Shown here: in pieces, positions 47,278 through 55,148 of the stretch
Position numbering within the stretch: position 1 is the stretch's first letter
Layout: each line of letters opens with the position of its first letter
Source: Sporosarcina sp. Marseille-Q4063
GTDB taxonomy: Bacteria > Bacillota > Bacilli > Bacillales_A > Planococcaceae
Direction of reading: 5' to 3'
DNA: 64,000 nucleotides
NCBI RefSeq assembly: GCF_018309085.1
Contig: NZ_CP070502.1
Span: forward strand, 3,839,001-3,903,000
Translations under genes and position numbers: made by a program
The notes under the pieces: model-generated
Databases searched by the model: none
The model's input: the letters and a program-made list of their open reading frames with translations, nothing else
Told to the model about the DNA's origin: nothing

Positions 47278-47727
47278 GTGCGGATGTACGGAATATATAA
47301 AGTGAAAAAGGAATACGAACCATTTGTAATTGGACGAGAACAACTCTTATACGATTTACTAAAAGAGAACGGGGAGCAAAGTAATGATTTAAAAGAAATC
47401 CATTATCTTTGCGACATCATTGAGCCCGAAATAATTGATGAAGCGATCCTTTCAAATCTGAGTAAAGTATTTGAAACAATTGAAAGAGAAAACGGGGAGT
47501 ATAAATTGACTCACCCAGTGAAAGGTTCTATTCTAATCTCACTTTCTGCTTATTCTCTTTCAGTTTTTTGTGACGGATCTCGTATGCTAGACTTGGACTT
47601 ATTTGTCGCGTTGTCCGAAGTGGATAGCCGTTTTTTTGCAGTAATGGACAATAACGGAGAGTGGGGATGGTTGAAACCGATCAAGTTCTCAGACAGTGAA
47701 AGAAAAACTGCTGCGATTTTTCGTTGA
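47278..47727 (+). CDS. sirA: SirA-like sporulation inhibitor of replication
   Basis: 149 aa. Position between tkt and yneF and length match B. subtilis SirA (YneE), which binds DnaA domain I and blocks new rounds of replication at sporulation onset. Similarity is modest: MYGIYKVKKEYEPFVIGRE resembles the SirA N-terminus YLIKEEFANHYFGRE, and the end FFAVMDNNGEWGWLKPIK resembles FLAMDFNSKRYGWLNPVK. GTG 47278 lies 7 nt after AGGAGGT; the longer frame to 47221 lacks a ribosome site. Confidence 0.75.
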   Translation: MRMYGIYKVKKEYEPFVIGREQLLYDLLKENGEQSNDLKEIHYLCDIIEPEIIDEAILSNLSKVFETIERENGEYKLTHPVKGSILISLSAYSLSVFCDGSRMLDLDLFVALSEVDSRFFAVMDNNGEWGWLKPIKFSDSERKTAAIFR

Positions 47728-47813
47728 AAAGGTAGTATATCAAGCAATAGTATTGTATAATCCTTCATGGAACCGTAAAAAAACGGACAACTGAAGTGAA
47801 GGAGGTATAGCGG

Positions 47814-48059
47814 ATGATTTGGTGGATAGTGGGAATCGTCGTCGCGCTATTAGCTGGTGTGGCCCTCGGATTTTTCATTGCACGTCAATATATGATGAAA
47901 TACTTAGAAGAGAACCCGCCGATTAATGAAGAAATGCTACGAATGATGATGATGCAGATGGGTCAAAAACCTTCACAAAAAAGGATTAACCAGATGATGA
48001 GTCAAATGAATAAAGTTAGCGAGCGCGAAAAGAAGGACAAGAAGAAAAAGAAAAAATAA
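47814..48059 (+). CDS. yneF: YneF, UPF0154 membrane protein
   Basis: 81 aa with one N-terminal membrane helix ([21 protein letters not shown]) and a family tail ([27 protein letters not shown], split here by its MMMQMGQ centre), ending in a lysine-rich stretch. Function unknown; essential or near-essential status varies among relatives. ATG follows GAAGGAGGT. Confidence 0.92.
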   Translation: MIWWIVGIVVALLAGVALGFFIARQYMMKYLEENPPINEEMLRMMMMQMGQKPSQKRINQMMSQMNKVSEREKKDKKKKKK

Positions 48060-48068
48060 TAAAGTCGA

Positions 48069-48098
48069 AAACACCCGCTAATCATTTAGCGGGTGTTT
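48069..48098. terminator. Bidirectional terminator between yneF and the hydrolase
   Basis: Perfect 13-bp stem AAACACCCGCTAA / TTAGCGGGTGTTT with a TCAT loop; the right arm includes the stop codon of the opposing gene. Confidence 0.85.
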
Positions 48099-49027
48099 AC
48101 TTTTGATAAAAAACCATATCGCTGAAGAAATTCTTTAACGGTATTTTCATACGACTCAGGATTATCATTAAACGATTTTGCATGAGACCCTTTGTCGAAA
48201 AGTTTCAGCATTTTGTCGCCAGGTTTAGCTTGATACAATTCTTTTGTCATATATGGCAAGATAAATTCGTCTTCCATACTGTGGATAAACAACATTGGCT
48301 TTTGAACATTTTCAATTACTTCCCGAGGTGAAACCAGGTTCAGTGTGTAACCATCTCGCATTTTTAAAAAAAGATTTGCAATACGTAAAGCCATTGTGCT
48401 TCGTAGCGGTGTCTCCATTCGTAGGACATGAAGGACTTGTTCTGTAAAATCGGAAAAAGGACAATCTACAATATGAAAATCGGCATCATCATCAAATGTT
48501 CCGGCGTAAAGAATAGTCGTCGCAGCGCCCATGGACTCCCCGTGAATACCAAGCAAAGCATCTTCGCCAATCTTCTTGCGAATAAACTGCACAATCGCCT
48601 GCAAATCCAATTTTTCATAATAACCGAAACTGGTAGTTTTCCCACCGGATTCACCGTGCCGTCTATGATCGTAAATGACGGAGTTAAAACCCAGACGTTC
48701 AAATAATCGAGCATATTTGATTGAATTCGTTTTATTTTCTGTCACGCCATGACAAATTATGACAGTATTCTTCGTGTTTAGCGGTTTTAAAAAGACTGTA
48801 TTTAATAAATAATCATTTGGCGAATGAATCCATAGGCCTTCTTTTCGTACAGTTTCATACCACTTCTCATCGAAACGTTTCGCCAATATTTCACGTTTCA
48901 TAATAACATCAGGATCCTTCATTTTTAAATACATCAGCCGATTCGTCGCGAGAAATCCGAATAAGGTCAAAAAAGCAGCAACTACGCTCGATATAATTCC
49001 GGTTATATAGATAAGGCGCCGTTTCAC
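48086..49027 (-). CDS. yqkD: Alpha/beta hydrolase YqkD-like
   Basis: 313 aa. An N-terminal membrane anchor (IYITGIISSVVAAFLTLFGFL, about residues 5-25) is followed by an alpha/beta hydrolase domain with VIICHGVTENK, YDHRRHGESGG, nucleophile elbow GIHGESMGAA (Ser about residue 165) and a terminal GSHAKSF with the catalytic His. It belongs to the YqkD/YfhR-type serine hydrolases of unknown substrate. In B. subtilis yqkD and yqkE are adjacent; here the HMG-CoA lyase and thiolase genes separate them. Confidence 0.85.
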   Translation of the reverse strand: MKRRLIYITGIISSVVAAFLTLFGFLATNRLMYLKMKDPDVIMKREILAKRFDEKWYETVRKEGLWIHSPNDYLLNTVFLKPLNTKNTVIICHGVTENKTNSIKYARLFERLGFNSVIYDHRRHGESGGKTTSFGYYEKLDLQAIVQFIRKKIGEDALLGIHGESMGAATTILYAGTFDDDADFHIVDCPFSDFTEQVLHVLRMETPLRSTMALRIANLFLKMRDGYTLNLVSPREVIENVQKPMLFIHSMEDEFILPYMTKELYQAKPGDKMLKLFDKGSHAKSFNDNPESYENTVKEFLQRYGFLSKVNTR

Positions 49028-49043
49028 AAAATTCTCCTCCTAC

Positions 49044-49946
49044 TTACAGCTGTCCATTCCTAAACAGCCGATACATACCCGTTTCAATCGGTCTGGATAC
49101 ATGCGGCGCAATGAGCGATACAGCTTCACAAACTTTTTTCACATCAATTCCAGTTTCGATGCCGAGTGTATTCAGCATATTCACAACATCCTCCGTTGCC
49201 ACATTACCGGTGGCGCCGGGAGCGAAAGGACATCCGCCTAACCCGCCGGCTGACGTATCAAAACGATCGATTCCCGCTTGAAGTGCGGCGTAGATATTAG
49301 CGATTGCCATTTTTCGGGTGTCATGAAAATGCGCAGTTAGTAATTTGTTTGGAAATTCCTCTTTTAAGATTTTGAATAAGGCATAGCTTTCCTTTGGATT
49401 GGCCATACCAATCGTATCTGCCACGCTGAGTTCATCGGCCCCCATTGCGACGAACCTTTTACATAATTCAACGACTGCATCGATTTCAATTTTACCTTCG
49501 TATGGACAGTAAAATGCAGTGGAAATACACGCACGAATAAAAACCCCTTCATCTTTCAATCGAGCAAGAACGGGTACGAGCGCATCCATGCTTTCATCAG
49601 TTGAACGATTAATATTTTTTTGATTGAACGTATTACTGACACCCACAAATACAGCGATACTACGTGCCCCCGCATCCAACGCCAATTCGGCGCCTTTTGC
49701 ATTTGGAGCAAGGACAAATTGTCGCCCATTGACAGGTGTATTTTTTAAGATTGCATTTGCATCTGCCATTTGCGGAACCCATTTTGGAGAAACAAAAGAT
49801 GTTAACTCCATTTCTTTAATATTTGCCCCTTGTAATGCCCCGATAAACCTTAATTTATCCTTTTCATTAACATGTTTGCTTTCATTTTGAAGCCCATCTC
49901 GTGGACCGACCTCGATTATTGTTGCATTGTTTGGTAAAATAAACAT
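49044..49946 (-). CDS. yngG: Hydroxymethylglutaryl-CoA lyase
   Basis: 300 aa DRE-TIM metallolyase that splits HMG-CoA into acetyl-CoA and acetoacetate, the last step of leucine degradation. N-terminal EVGPRDGLQNE, metal-site HFHDTR, and the cysteine-loop signature GGLGGCPFAPGATGN are all intact. ATG 49946 follows GGAGGGA; the ORF extension upstream runs into the intergenic region. Ends 16 nt upstream of yqkD on the same strand. No other leucine-degradation genes are in view. Confidence 0.93.
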   Translation of the reverse strand: MFILPNNATIIEVGPRDGLQNESKHVNEKDKLRFIGALQGANIKEMELTSFVSPKWVPQMADANAILKNTPVNGRQFVLAPNAKGAELALDAGARSIAVFVGVSNTFNQKNINRSTDESMDALVPVLARLKDEGVFIRACISTAFYCPYEGKIEIDAVVELCKRFVAMGADELSVADTIGMANPKESYALFKILKEEFPNKLLTAHFHDTRKMAIANIYAALQAGIDRFDTSAGGLGGCPFAPGATGNVATEDVVNMLNTLGIETGIDVKKVCEAVSLIAPHVSRPIETGMYRLFRNGQL

Positions 49947-50032
49947 ACCATCCCTCCTCATTTTTATTATAATGATGAGATGGAGTGACAAGCAAATTAA
50001 TTAAGTAACGAATAGTTAAGGGGGAAATAGAA

Positions 50033-51217
50033 ATGGAAAATGAAGTAGTCATTGTAAGCGCGGTTAGAACAGCGATCGGATCATTTCTTGGTTCATTAAA
50101 GGATGTATCTGCCACTGATTTGGGGGCAACCGTTATTAAAGAGGCGTTGGAACGTGCTGAGGTTTCACCGGAGCTCGTTGATGAAGTCATCATGGGGAAT
50201 GTCTTGCAAGCCGGGCTCGGACAAAATACAGCGAGACAAGCAGCCATAAAAGCAGGATTGCCAGAGACAGTTCCTGCAATGGCGATAAACAAAGTATGCG
50301 GCTCCGGCTTGAAAGCGGTCCATCTTGCCCGTCAAGCAATTTTTTCGGGCGATGCTGACATAATCGTCGCGGGCGGCATGGAAAACATGAGCCAATCCCC
50401 GCACTTATTGATGGGTGCGCGCGAAGGTTACAAAATGGGCGATCAAAAAATCGTCGACAGCATGATTTCCGATGGATTATGGTGCGCATTTAATGACTAT
50501 CATATGGGAAATACAGCGGAAAATTTATGTGACCGTTATTCAATAACACGCGAAGAACAAGATGAATTTTCAGCGAGTTCGCAGAAAAAAGCAGCTGCTG
50601 CAATTGAAGCCGGAAAGTTTAAAGATGAAATTGTCGCCGTTGAAATTCCACAACGTAAAGGCGATCCAATCATTTTCGATACGGATGAGTACGTACGCGG
50701 GAGCTCGACTGCAGAAAAATTAGGGAAACTGCGACCTGCATTTAAACGTGACGGAAGTGTTACTGCAGGAAATGCTTCCGGGATAAATGACGGTGCTGCG
50801 GCATTTGTTATCATGTCAAAAAGAAAAGCAGACGAGCTCGGCTTGACACCACTCGCAACAATTGAAGCGAATGCGGGTGCAGGTGTCGATCCGTCAGTCA
50901 TGGGAATCGGCCCGGTTCAAGCGGTGAAAAATGTATTAACACGCGCAAATATGGATCTAGCTGAAATCGACTTAATCGAAGCCAATGAAGCATTCGCGGC
51001 TCAATCCATTGCTGTCGATAGAGAACTCGAGTTCGATCATGAAAAACTGAATGTGAACGGCGGCGCAATTGCGCTTGGACATCCCATCGGTGCAAGCGGT
51101 GCGCGAATACTCGTAACATTAGTTCATGAGATGAAACGCCGAGATGCAAAAACCGGACTCGCAACACTCTGCATCGGCGGCGGGCAAGGTGTCGCAACAA
51201 TTGTAAAACGTCCTTGA
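50033..51217 (+). CDS. Acetyl-CoA C-acetyltransferase (thiolase II)
   Basis: 394 aa. Catalytic Cys89 in [22 protein letters not shown], the histidine in [10 protein letters not shown] and the second cysteine in [10 protein letters not shown] mark a biosynthetic/degradative thiolase. It condenses two acetyl-CoA or cleaves acetoacetyl-CoA, so with the divergently encoded HMG-CoA lyase it would handle acetoacetate made from leucine. B. subtilis relatives are MmgA and YhfS; I cannot say which is orthologous. ATG 50033 follows AAGGGGGAA. Confidence 0.94.
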   Translation: MENEVVIVSAVRTAIGSFLGSLKDVSATDLGATVIKEALERAEVSPELVDEVIMGNVLQAGLGQNTARQAAIKAGLPETVPAMAINKVCGSGLKAVHLARQAIFSGDADIIVAGGMENMSQSPHLLMGAREGYKMGDQKIVDSMISDGLWCAFNDYHMGNTAENLCDRYSITREEQDEFSASSQKKAAAAIEAGKFKDEIVAVEIPQRKGDPIIFDTDEYVRGSSTAEKLGKLRPAFKRDGSVTAGNASGINDGAAAFVIMSKRKADELGLTPLATIEANAGAGVDPSVMGIGPVQAVKNVLTRANMDLAEIDLIEANEAFAAQSIAVDRELEFDHEKLNVNGGAIALGHPIGASGARILVTLVHEMKRRDAKTGLATLCIGGGQGVATIVKRP

Positions 51218-51237
51218 TAGAAGGAGGGTGAAATTTT

Positions 51238-51492
51238 ATGTCAGTAAAAAGGAGAAAAGGAAATCGACAACAAGTTGCAAAAAAAGAAAATGCAACGCCA
51301 ACACTGTCTGATTCTCTTGATGATGATGTACTCGCAAAATTAAAATCAGTTAAAACCGATTTAACAAATGTTAAACGCGAAAATGAAGAAAAACGTCAAG
51401 AAAAACTTCGCCTCGAACGAAAAGAACGCGAAAAAAACAAAAGTTTTGAAGAACTTTTAAACGAATACGGCGATGTCGGTACTAAATACTAA
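51238..51492 (+). CDS. yqkE: YqkE-like DUF3886 protein
   Basis: 84 aa, highly charged and probably coiled coil: Lys/Arg/Glu-rich, with the family end FEELLNEYGD. Twenty nucleotides after the thiolase with site GAAGGAGGGTG. It is probably the yqkE counterpart, since yqkD lies just across the lyase-thiolase pair. Function unknown. Confidence 0.8.
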   Translation: MSVKRRKGNRQQVAKKENATPTLSDSLDDDVLAKLKSVKTDLTNVKRENEEKRQEKLRLERKEREKNKSFEELLNEYGDVGTKY

Positions 51493-51498
51493 TATTTG

Positions 51499-51538
51499 TA
51501 AGCGCTCAAGAAGCATATTCCTGGGCGCTTATTTTTTT
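51499..51538 (+). terminator. Intrinsic terminator after yqkE
   Basis: TAAGCGC / GCGCTTA stem with a 19-nt partly paired loop, then T7. Confidence 0.8.
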
Positions 51539-51597
51539 GTTAAGGAAATAATAAAAATATATCCAGTGACACCCTTTGATATGGAAATTTCACATCC

Positions 51598-51728
51598 AGC
51601 TCCAGGCGCCAGCCTCTCGGGTCATAAGTAATCCCACTAGGAAGAATTGAATTACATTCTTCTCAGGCTAATACCGCCACGTCGCGGTATTTCTTATGCC
51701 TGTCGAGGCTAGACGGGCGCCTTGCGCT
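51598..51728. repeat. Intergenic long hairpin element, copy 2
   Basis: Outer arms are nearly identical to copy 1 (30851-30958): AGCTCCAGGCGCCAGCC[T]CTCGGG at the left and TGTCGAGGCTAGACGGGCGCC then GCT at the right (given in parts). The interior is different: it carries two small stems of its own, AAGAA/TTCTT and ATACCGC/GCGGTAT around CACGTC. CATAAG/CTTATG joins interior and arms. Confidence 0.85.
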
Positions 51729-51811
51729 TTTATTCATGTAAATTATTTTCCATTCATGAAACAATCCAAATGGGGAAATCTAAATAGCATACTCAAAAGG
51801 AGGTTTTTTGT

Positions 51812-52804
51812 TTGAATGTTTGCTGTCGCATATTGTTTTTCGCATTCGCAATTATCCTCTTTTCACCTTATCAAGCATTAGCTGAAGAGGAACAAACCCG
51901 AGAGCAAGAATTAGAAGAAAGGATGACGTATTACGTAAAAAACAGCAATCCATTATTGCCATGGTATTACTTAGCTGCTATTGATCAATTTGAACGAAAT
52001 ATACAAGCCGTGCGTCCTGATATTCCCAAAAGCGAGGGTCCAATCGCTATATACTTTCCAAGCGAATTTTGGAATGGCGCTCTGAATCCTTCCACCGTAG
52101 ATGAGTCGGAAATTTCAATTACTTTTTTCAACGGATACGGACGAGATGGAAACAATGATGGAAGTGTTGATGTCGAAGATCCTGACGACAAACTCTATAC
52201 GCTGGCAACATATATAAGCTCATATGGTGCCACGGAAAATAGTGTAAAAGAAGCCTTAATGGATTTTTATGACCGCAAAGAAACCGTTAATCAGATTATG
52301 ACGATTTCAACATTGTATAAGCATTTTCAAACTGTAAATTTAGATGAACGCGCTTTTCCTTTACCAGTTCACGCCAACTATAGTTACCGAAGTACTTGGG
52401 GTGTCAGTAGAGGCTGGGGAGGAAGGCGAATACACGAAGGAACAGATCTATTCGCTAGCTATGGTGTGCAAGTTCTTTCAACTTCATACGGAATTGTTGA
52501 AGTGATGGGGTGGAATGATTATGGCGGATGGCGAGTAGGCATACGCGATATGTACAATACGTATCATTACTATGCGCATCTTTCCGGTTTTAATAAAGAA
52601 GTAAAAGAAGGCGATGTTGTAGAACCAGGTACATTACTTGGTTACGTCGGAAGTTCTGGATACGGTAAAGAAGGAACATCTGGACGTTTTGCGCCGCATC
52701 TACATTACGGAATGTATAAATATAACGGAAGAACTGAATGGGCTTTTGATCCGTTTCCGTATTTACGGATTTGGGAACGAGAAGGAAGAAATAAAAAACA
52801 ATAA
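51812..52804 (+). CDS. lytH: LytH-like M23 peptidoglycan endopeptidase
   Basis: 330 aa secreted protein. Signal peptide of about 24 residues (ILFFAFAIILFSPYQALAEE). The C-terminal LytM/M23 domain has the zinc ligands HEGTD (about residue 210) and HLHYG near the end, plus YGIVEVMGWNDYGGW. The length and the N-terminal half match B. subtilis LytH, an L-Ala-D-Glu endopeptidase of spore cortex maturation, better than general LytM enzymes. TTG 51812 lies 8 nt after AAAGGAGG. Monocistronic, between a hairpin element and its own terminator. Confidence 0.82.
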   Translation: MNVCCRILFFAFAIILFSPYQALAEEEQTREQELEERMTYYVKNSNPLLPWYYLAAIDQFERNIQAVRPDIPKSEGPIAIYFPSEFWNGALNPSTVDESEISITFFNGYGRDGNNDGSVDVEDPDDKLYTLATYISSYGATENSVKEALMDFYDRKETVNQIMTISTLYKHFQTVNLDERAFPLPVHANYSYRSTWGVSRGWGGRRIHEGTDLFASYGVQVLSTSYGIVEVMGWNDYGGWRVGIRDMYNTYHYYAHLSGFNKEVKEGDVVEPGTLLGYVGSSGYGKEGTSGRFAPHLHYGMYKYNGRTEWAFDPFPYLRIWEREGRNKKQ

Positions 52805-52810
52805 CTCACC

Positions 52811-52857
52811 TCCCCGAAAATGGTAACAACCTACCATGATTGGGGATTGTTTTTTTA
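52811..52857 (+). terminator. Intrinsic terminator after lytH
   Basis: Outer TCCCC/GGGGA and inner ATGGTA/TACCAT stems, then TTGTTTTTTT. Confidence 0.85.
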
Positions 52858-52926
52858 TAGGATGAATGAATCAAGTAAATTTCGACAAAATATTCAGTAT
52901 TATAAAATAAATATAGTAAAATCAGA

Positions 52927-52955
52927 TTGACAATTGCGATAGTTACGAATACAAT
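52927..52955 (+). promoter_or_regulatory. Sigma-A promoter of the app operon
   Basis: TTGACA (52927-52932), 17-nt spacer, TACAAT (52950-52955). An inverted repeat GACAATTG (52929-52936) / CAATTGTC (52961-52968) and GAATACA / TGTATTC (52947-52953, 52977-52983) overlap it and may be operators. Confidence 0.75.
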
Positions 52956-53038
52956 GTAGTCAATTGTCGCAATAATGTATTCAAATATACTGTTCTGATT
53001 TATTCCAAAAGAAAAATAGTTTCGAATGGAGTGTTCTT

Positions 53039-54037
53039 ATGAGTGTGCAGCCTCTACTAGATGTTGAACAATTAAAAACCTATTTTTATTTGAACCAAAA
53101 TCAAGTGGCCAAAGCTGTTGATGGCATTTCATTTTCAGTATTTCCAGGGGAGACTGTCGCTCTTGTTGGAGAATCGGGAAGTGGAAAGAGCATTACCGCA
53201 TTATCCATTATGCAACTCATTAATAAACCGGGGAAAATTGTTGAAGGCTCGATAACGATGAACAATCAGGAGCTATTAAAATTAAAACCGAAACAAATGA
53301 CTTCGATTCGAGGAAACGACATCGGAATGATTTTCCAAGAACCGATGACTGCGTTAAATCCAGTATTCACCATAGGAAATCAAATAACGGAAATCATTAG
53401 AAAGCATAAAAAAGTTAATAGGCGCGAAGCTGAAATTCGAGCAATTAGCCTGTTGAAAGTCGTGGGGATTCCGCGTCCCAATGAGATAATGAAAGAATAT
53501 CCACACCAATTATCAGGCGGCATGCGGCAACGTGTCATGATTGCAATGGCCATATCATGCGATCCGCAGCTTCTAATAGCCGATGAACCAACCACAGCTT
53601 TAGATGTAACGATACAGGCACAAATTCTCGATTTAATGGTTGAAATGCAAGAAAAGTTTCAAATGGCACTTTTACTCATCACCCATGATTTAGGTGTTGT
53701 CTATGAATATACGGATCGTGTAATGGTCATGTACGGGGGGCAAATTGTCGAACAAGCCCCTACTAAACAACTATTAAAACTTACTAGACATCCATACACG
53801 CAAGGTTTGTTGGCAAGTTTACCAAAGATAGATGAAGATGTGGACCGCCTCGGAACAATTAAAGGGACGGTTCCACCTTCATATAACTTCCCCAAAGGTT
53901 GTCGTTTTGCAACCCGTTGTCCATATGTAATGGACAAATGTAAAGTTTCAAATCCTGAATTAAAGGAACTGGATACGGGCCATTTTGTCCGTTGTTATCT
54001 TTATGAGGACGGAGGAAGTACAAATGACGATGATTGA
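53039..54037 (+). CDS. appD: Oligopeptide ABC transporter ATPase AppD-type
   Basis: 332 aa. Walker A GESGSGKS (about residues 43-50), signature LSGGMRQRVMIAMA, Walker B LIADEPTTALD, and the C-terminal oligopeptide/dipeptide domain with cysteine motif GCRFATRCPYVMDKC that may hold an Fe-S cluster. The gene order D-F-A-B-C is that of the B. subtilis app operon, hence the symbol. ATG 53039. Overlaps appF by 14 nt. Confidence 0.9.
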   Translation: MSVQPLLDVEQLKTYFYLNQNQVAKAVDGISFSVFPGETVALVGESGSGKSITALSIMQLINKPGKIVEGSITMNNQELLKLKPKQMTSIRGNDIGMIFQEPMTALNPVFTIGNQITEIIRKHKKVNRREAEIRAISLLKVVGIPRPNEIMKEYPHQLSGGMRQRVMIAMAISCDPQLLIADEPTTALDVTIQAQILDLMVEMQEKFQMALLLITHDLGVVYEYTDRVMVMYGGQIVEQAPTKQLLKLTRHPYTQGLLASLPKIDEDVDRLGTIKGTVPPSYNFPKGCRFATRCPYVMDKCKVSNPELKELDTGHFVRCYLYEDGGSTNDDD

Positions 54038-55061
54038 ACGAAACTTGGAAAGTTCTAATCTAGAAAATAGAACCGATAAAGATATTTTGTTAGAAGTTAA
54101 AAATTTGAAAAAGTATTTTCCGATAAAAGGGGGTATTTTAAAGCGGACAGTCGGCCAAGTCAAAGCGGTGGACGATGTTTCTTTTTCGATAATCAAAGGA
54201 GAAACTTTAGGAGTCGTTGGTGAATCAGGTTCCGGGAAATCCACATTGGGACGCGTTATTTTACGTTTGCTTGATCCGACGGAAGGCAATGTGATTTTTG
54301 ATGATGTGGATATTTCTTACCTGAGTCAACGAAAAATTCGGCCGCATCGACAAGATATGCAAATCGTTTTTCAAGATCCTTTCGCTTCATTAAATTCAAA
54401 AATGAGTGTTGGTCAACTGATAGAAGAACCATTAGTAGTACAGGGAATTCTATCGAAAAAGGAGCGGGTGCAACAAGTAACAGAAATAATCAATAAGGTA
54501 GGGTTACGAAATGGTGATTTGCAAAAATATCCGCATGAATTTTCAGGCGGACAAAGACAACGGATAAGCATTGCCCGAGCGCTTGTTGTGAATCCGAAAT
54601 TTGTCATTTGCGACGAACCAGTATCAGCTTTGGATGTTTCTATCCAAGCACAAGTATTAAATCTTATGAAGGATCTTCAGGAGGAACTAGGACTTACTTA
54701 TTTATTCATCGCGCATGATTTAAGTGTCGTCAAGCATATTAGTGATAGAGTGGCCGTTATGTATTTAGGTAGATTTGTAGAACTTGCATCTAAAAAAGCA
54801 CTTTACAGCAATGCGCTTCATCCTTATACGCGCGCACTTCTATCCTCAATACCTGTTATTGATATTGATAAAGATCCAGCAAAAAAAGTAGAAAAGATCA
54901 AGTTGCAAGGAGATTTGCCAAGTCCTGCAAATCCGCCGTCGGGCTGTACTTTTAGGACGAGATGTCCGTATGCCTATGAACGTTGTACATCTGAAAAACC
55001 CGAACTGATCGAGTTGGAGGAAAACCATTTTGTCGCTTGCCACTTATACACAGAGGATTGA
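54024..55061 (+). CDS. appF: Oligopeptide ABC transporter ATPase AppF-type
   Basis: 345 aa partner ATPase. KYFPIKGGILKRTVGQVKAV is the usual F-subunit N-terminus; Walker A GESGSGKST, FSGGQRQRISIARAL, Walker B VICDEPVSALD and the C-terminal GCTFRTRCPYAYERC cysteine block follow. ATG 54024 lies 5 nt after GGAGGAAG inside the end of appD. Works with AppB/AppC. Confidence 0.92.
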   Translation: MTMIERNLESSNLENRTDKDILLEVKNLKKYFPIKGGILKRTVGQVKAVDDVSFSIIKGETLGVVGESGSGKSTLGRVILRLLDPTEGNVIFDDVDISYLSQRKIRPHRQDMQIVFQDPFASLNSKMSVGQLIEEPLVVQGILSKKERVQQVTEIINKVGLRNGDLQKYPHEFSGGQRQRISIARALVVNPKFVICDEPVSALDVSIQAQVLNLMKDLQEELGLTYLFIAHDLSVVKHISDRVAVMYLGRFVELASKKALYSNALHPYTRALLSSIPVIDIDKDPAKKVEKIKLQGDLPSPANPPSGCTFRTRCPYAYERCTSEKPELIELEENHFVACHLYTED

Positions 55062-55148
55062 ATTTTATTACCTTTAGGGGGTGATGTAGACTTTGCAATG
55101 TCGAAAGAAATATAGAATTTCGAGTAAAAATGTAGAGGGGGAACTATT

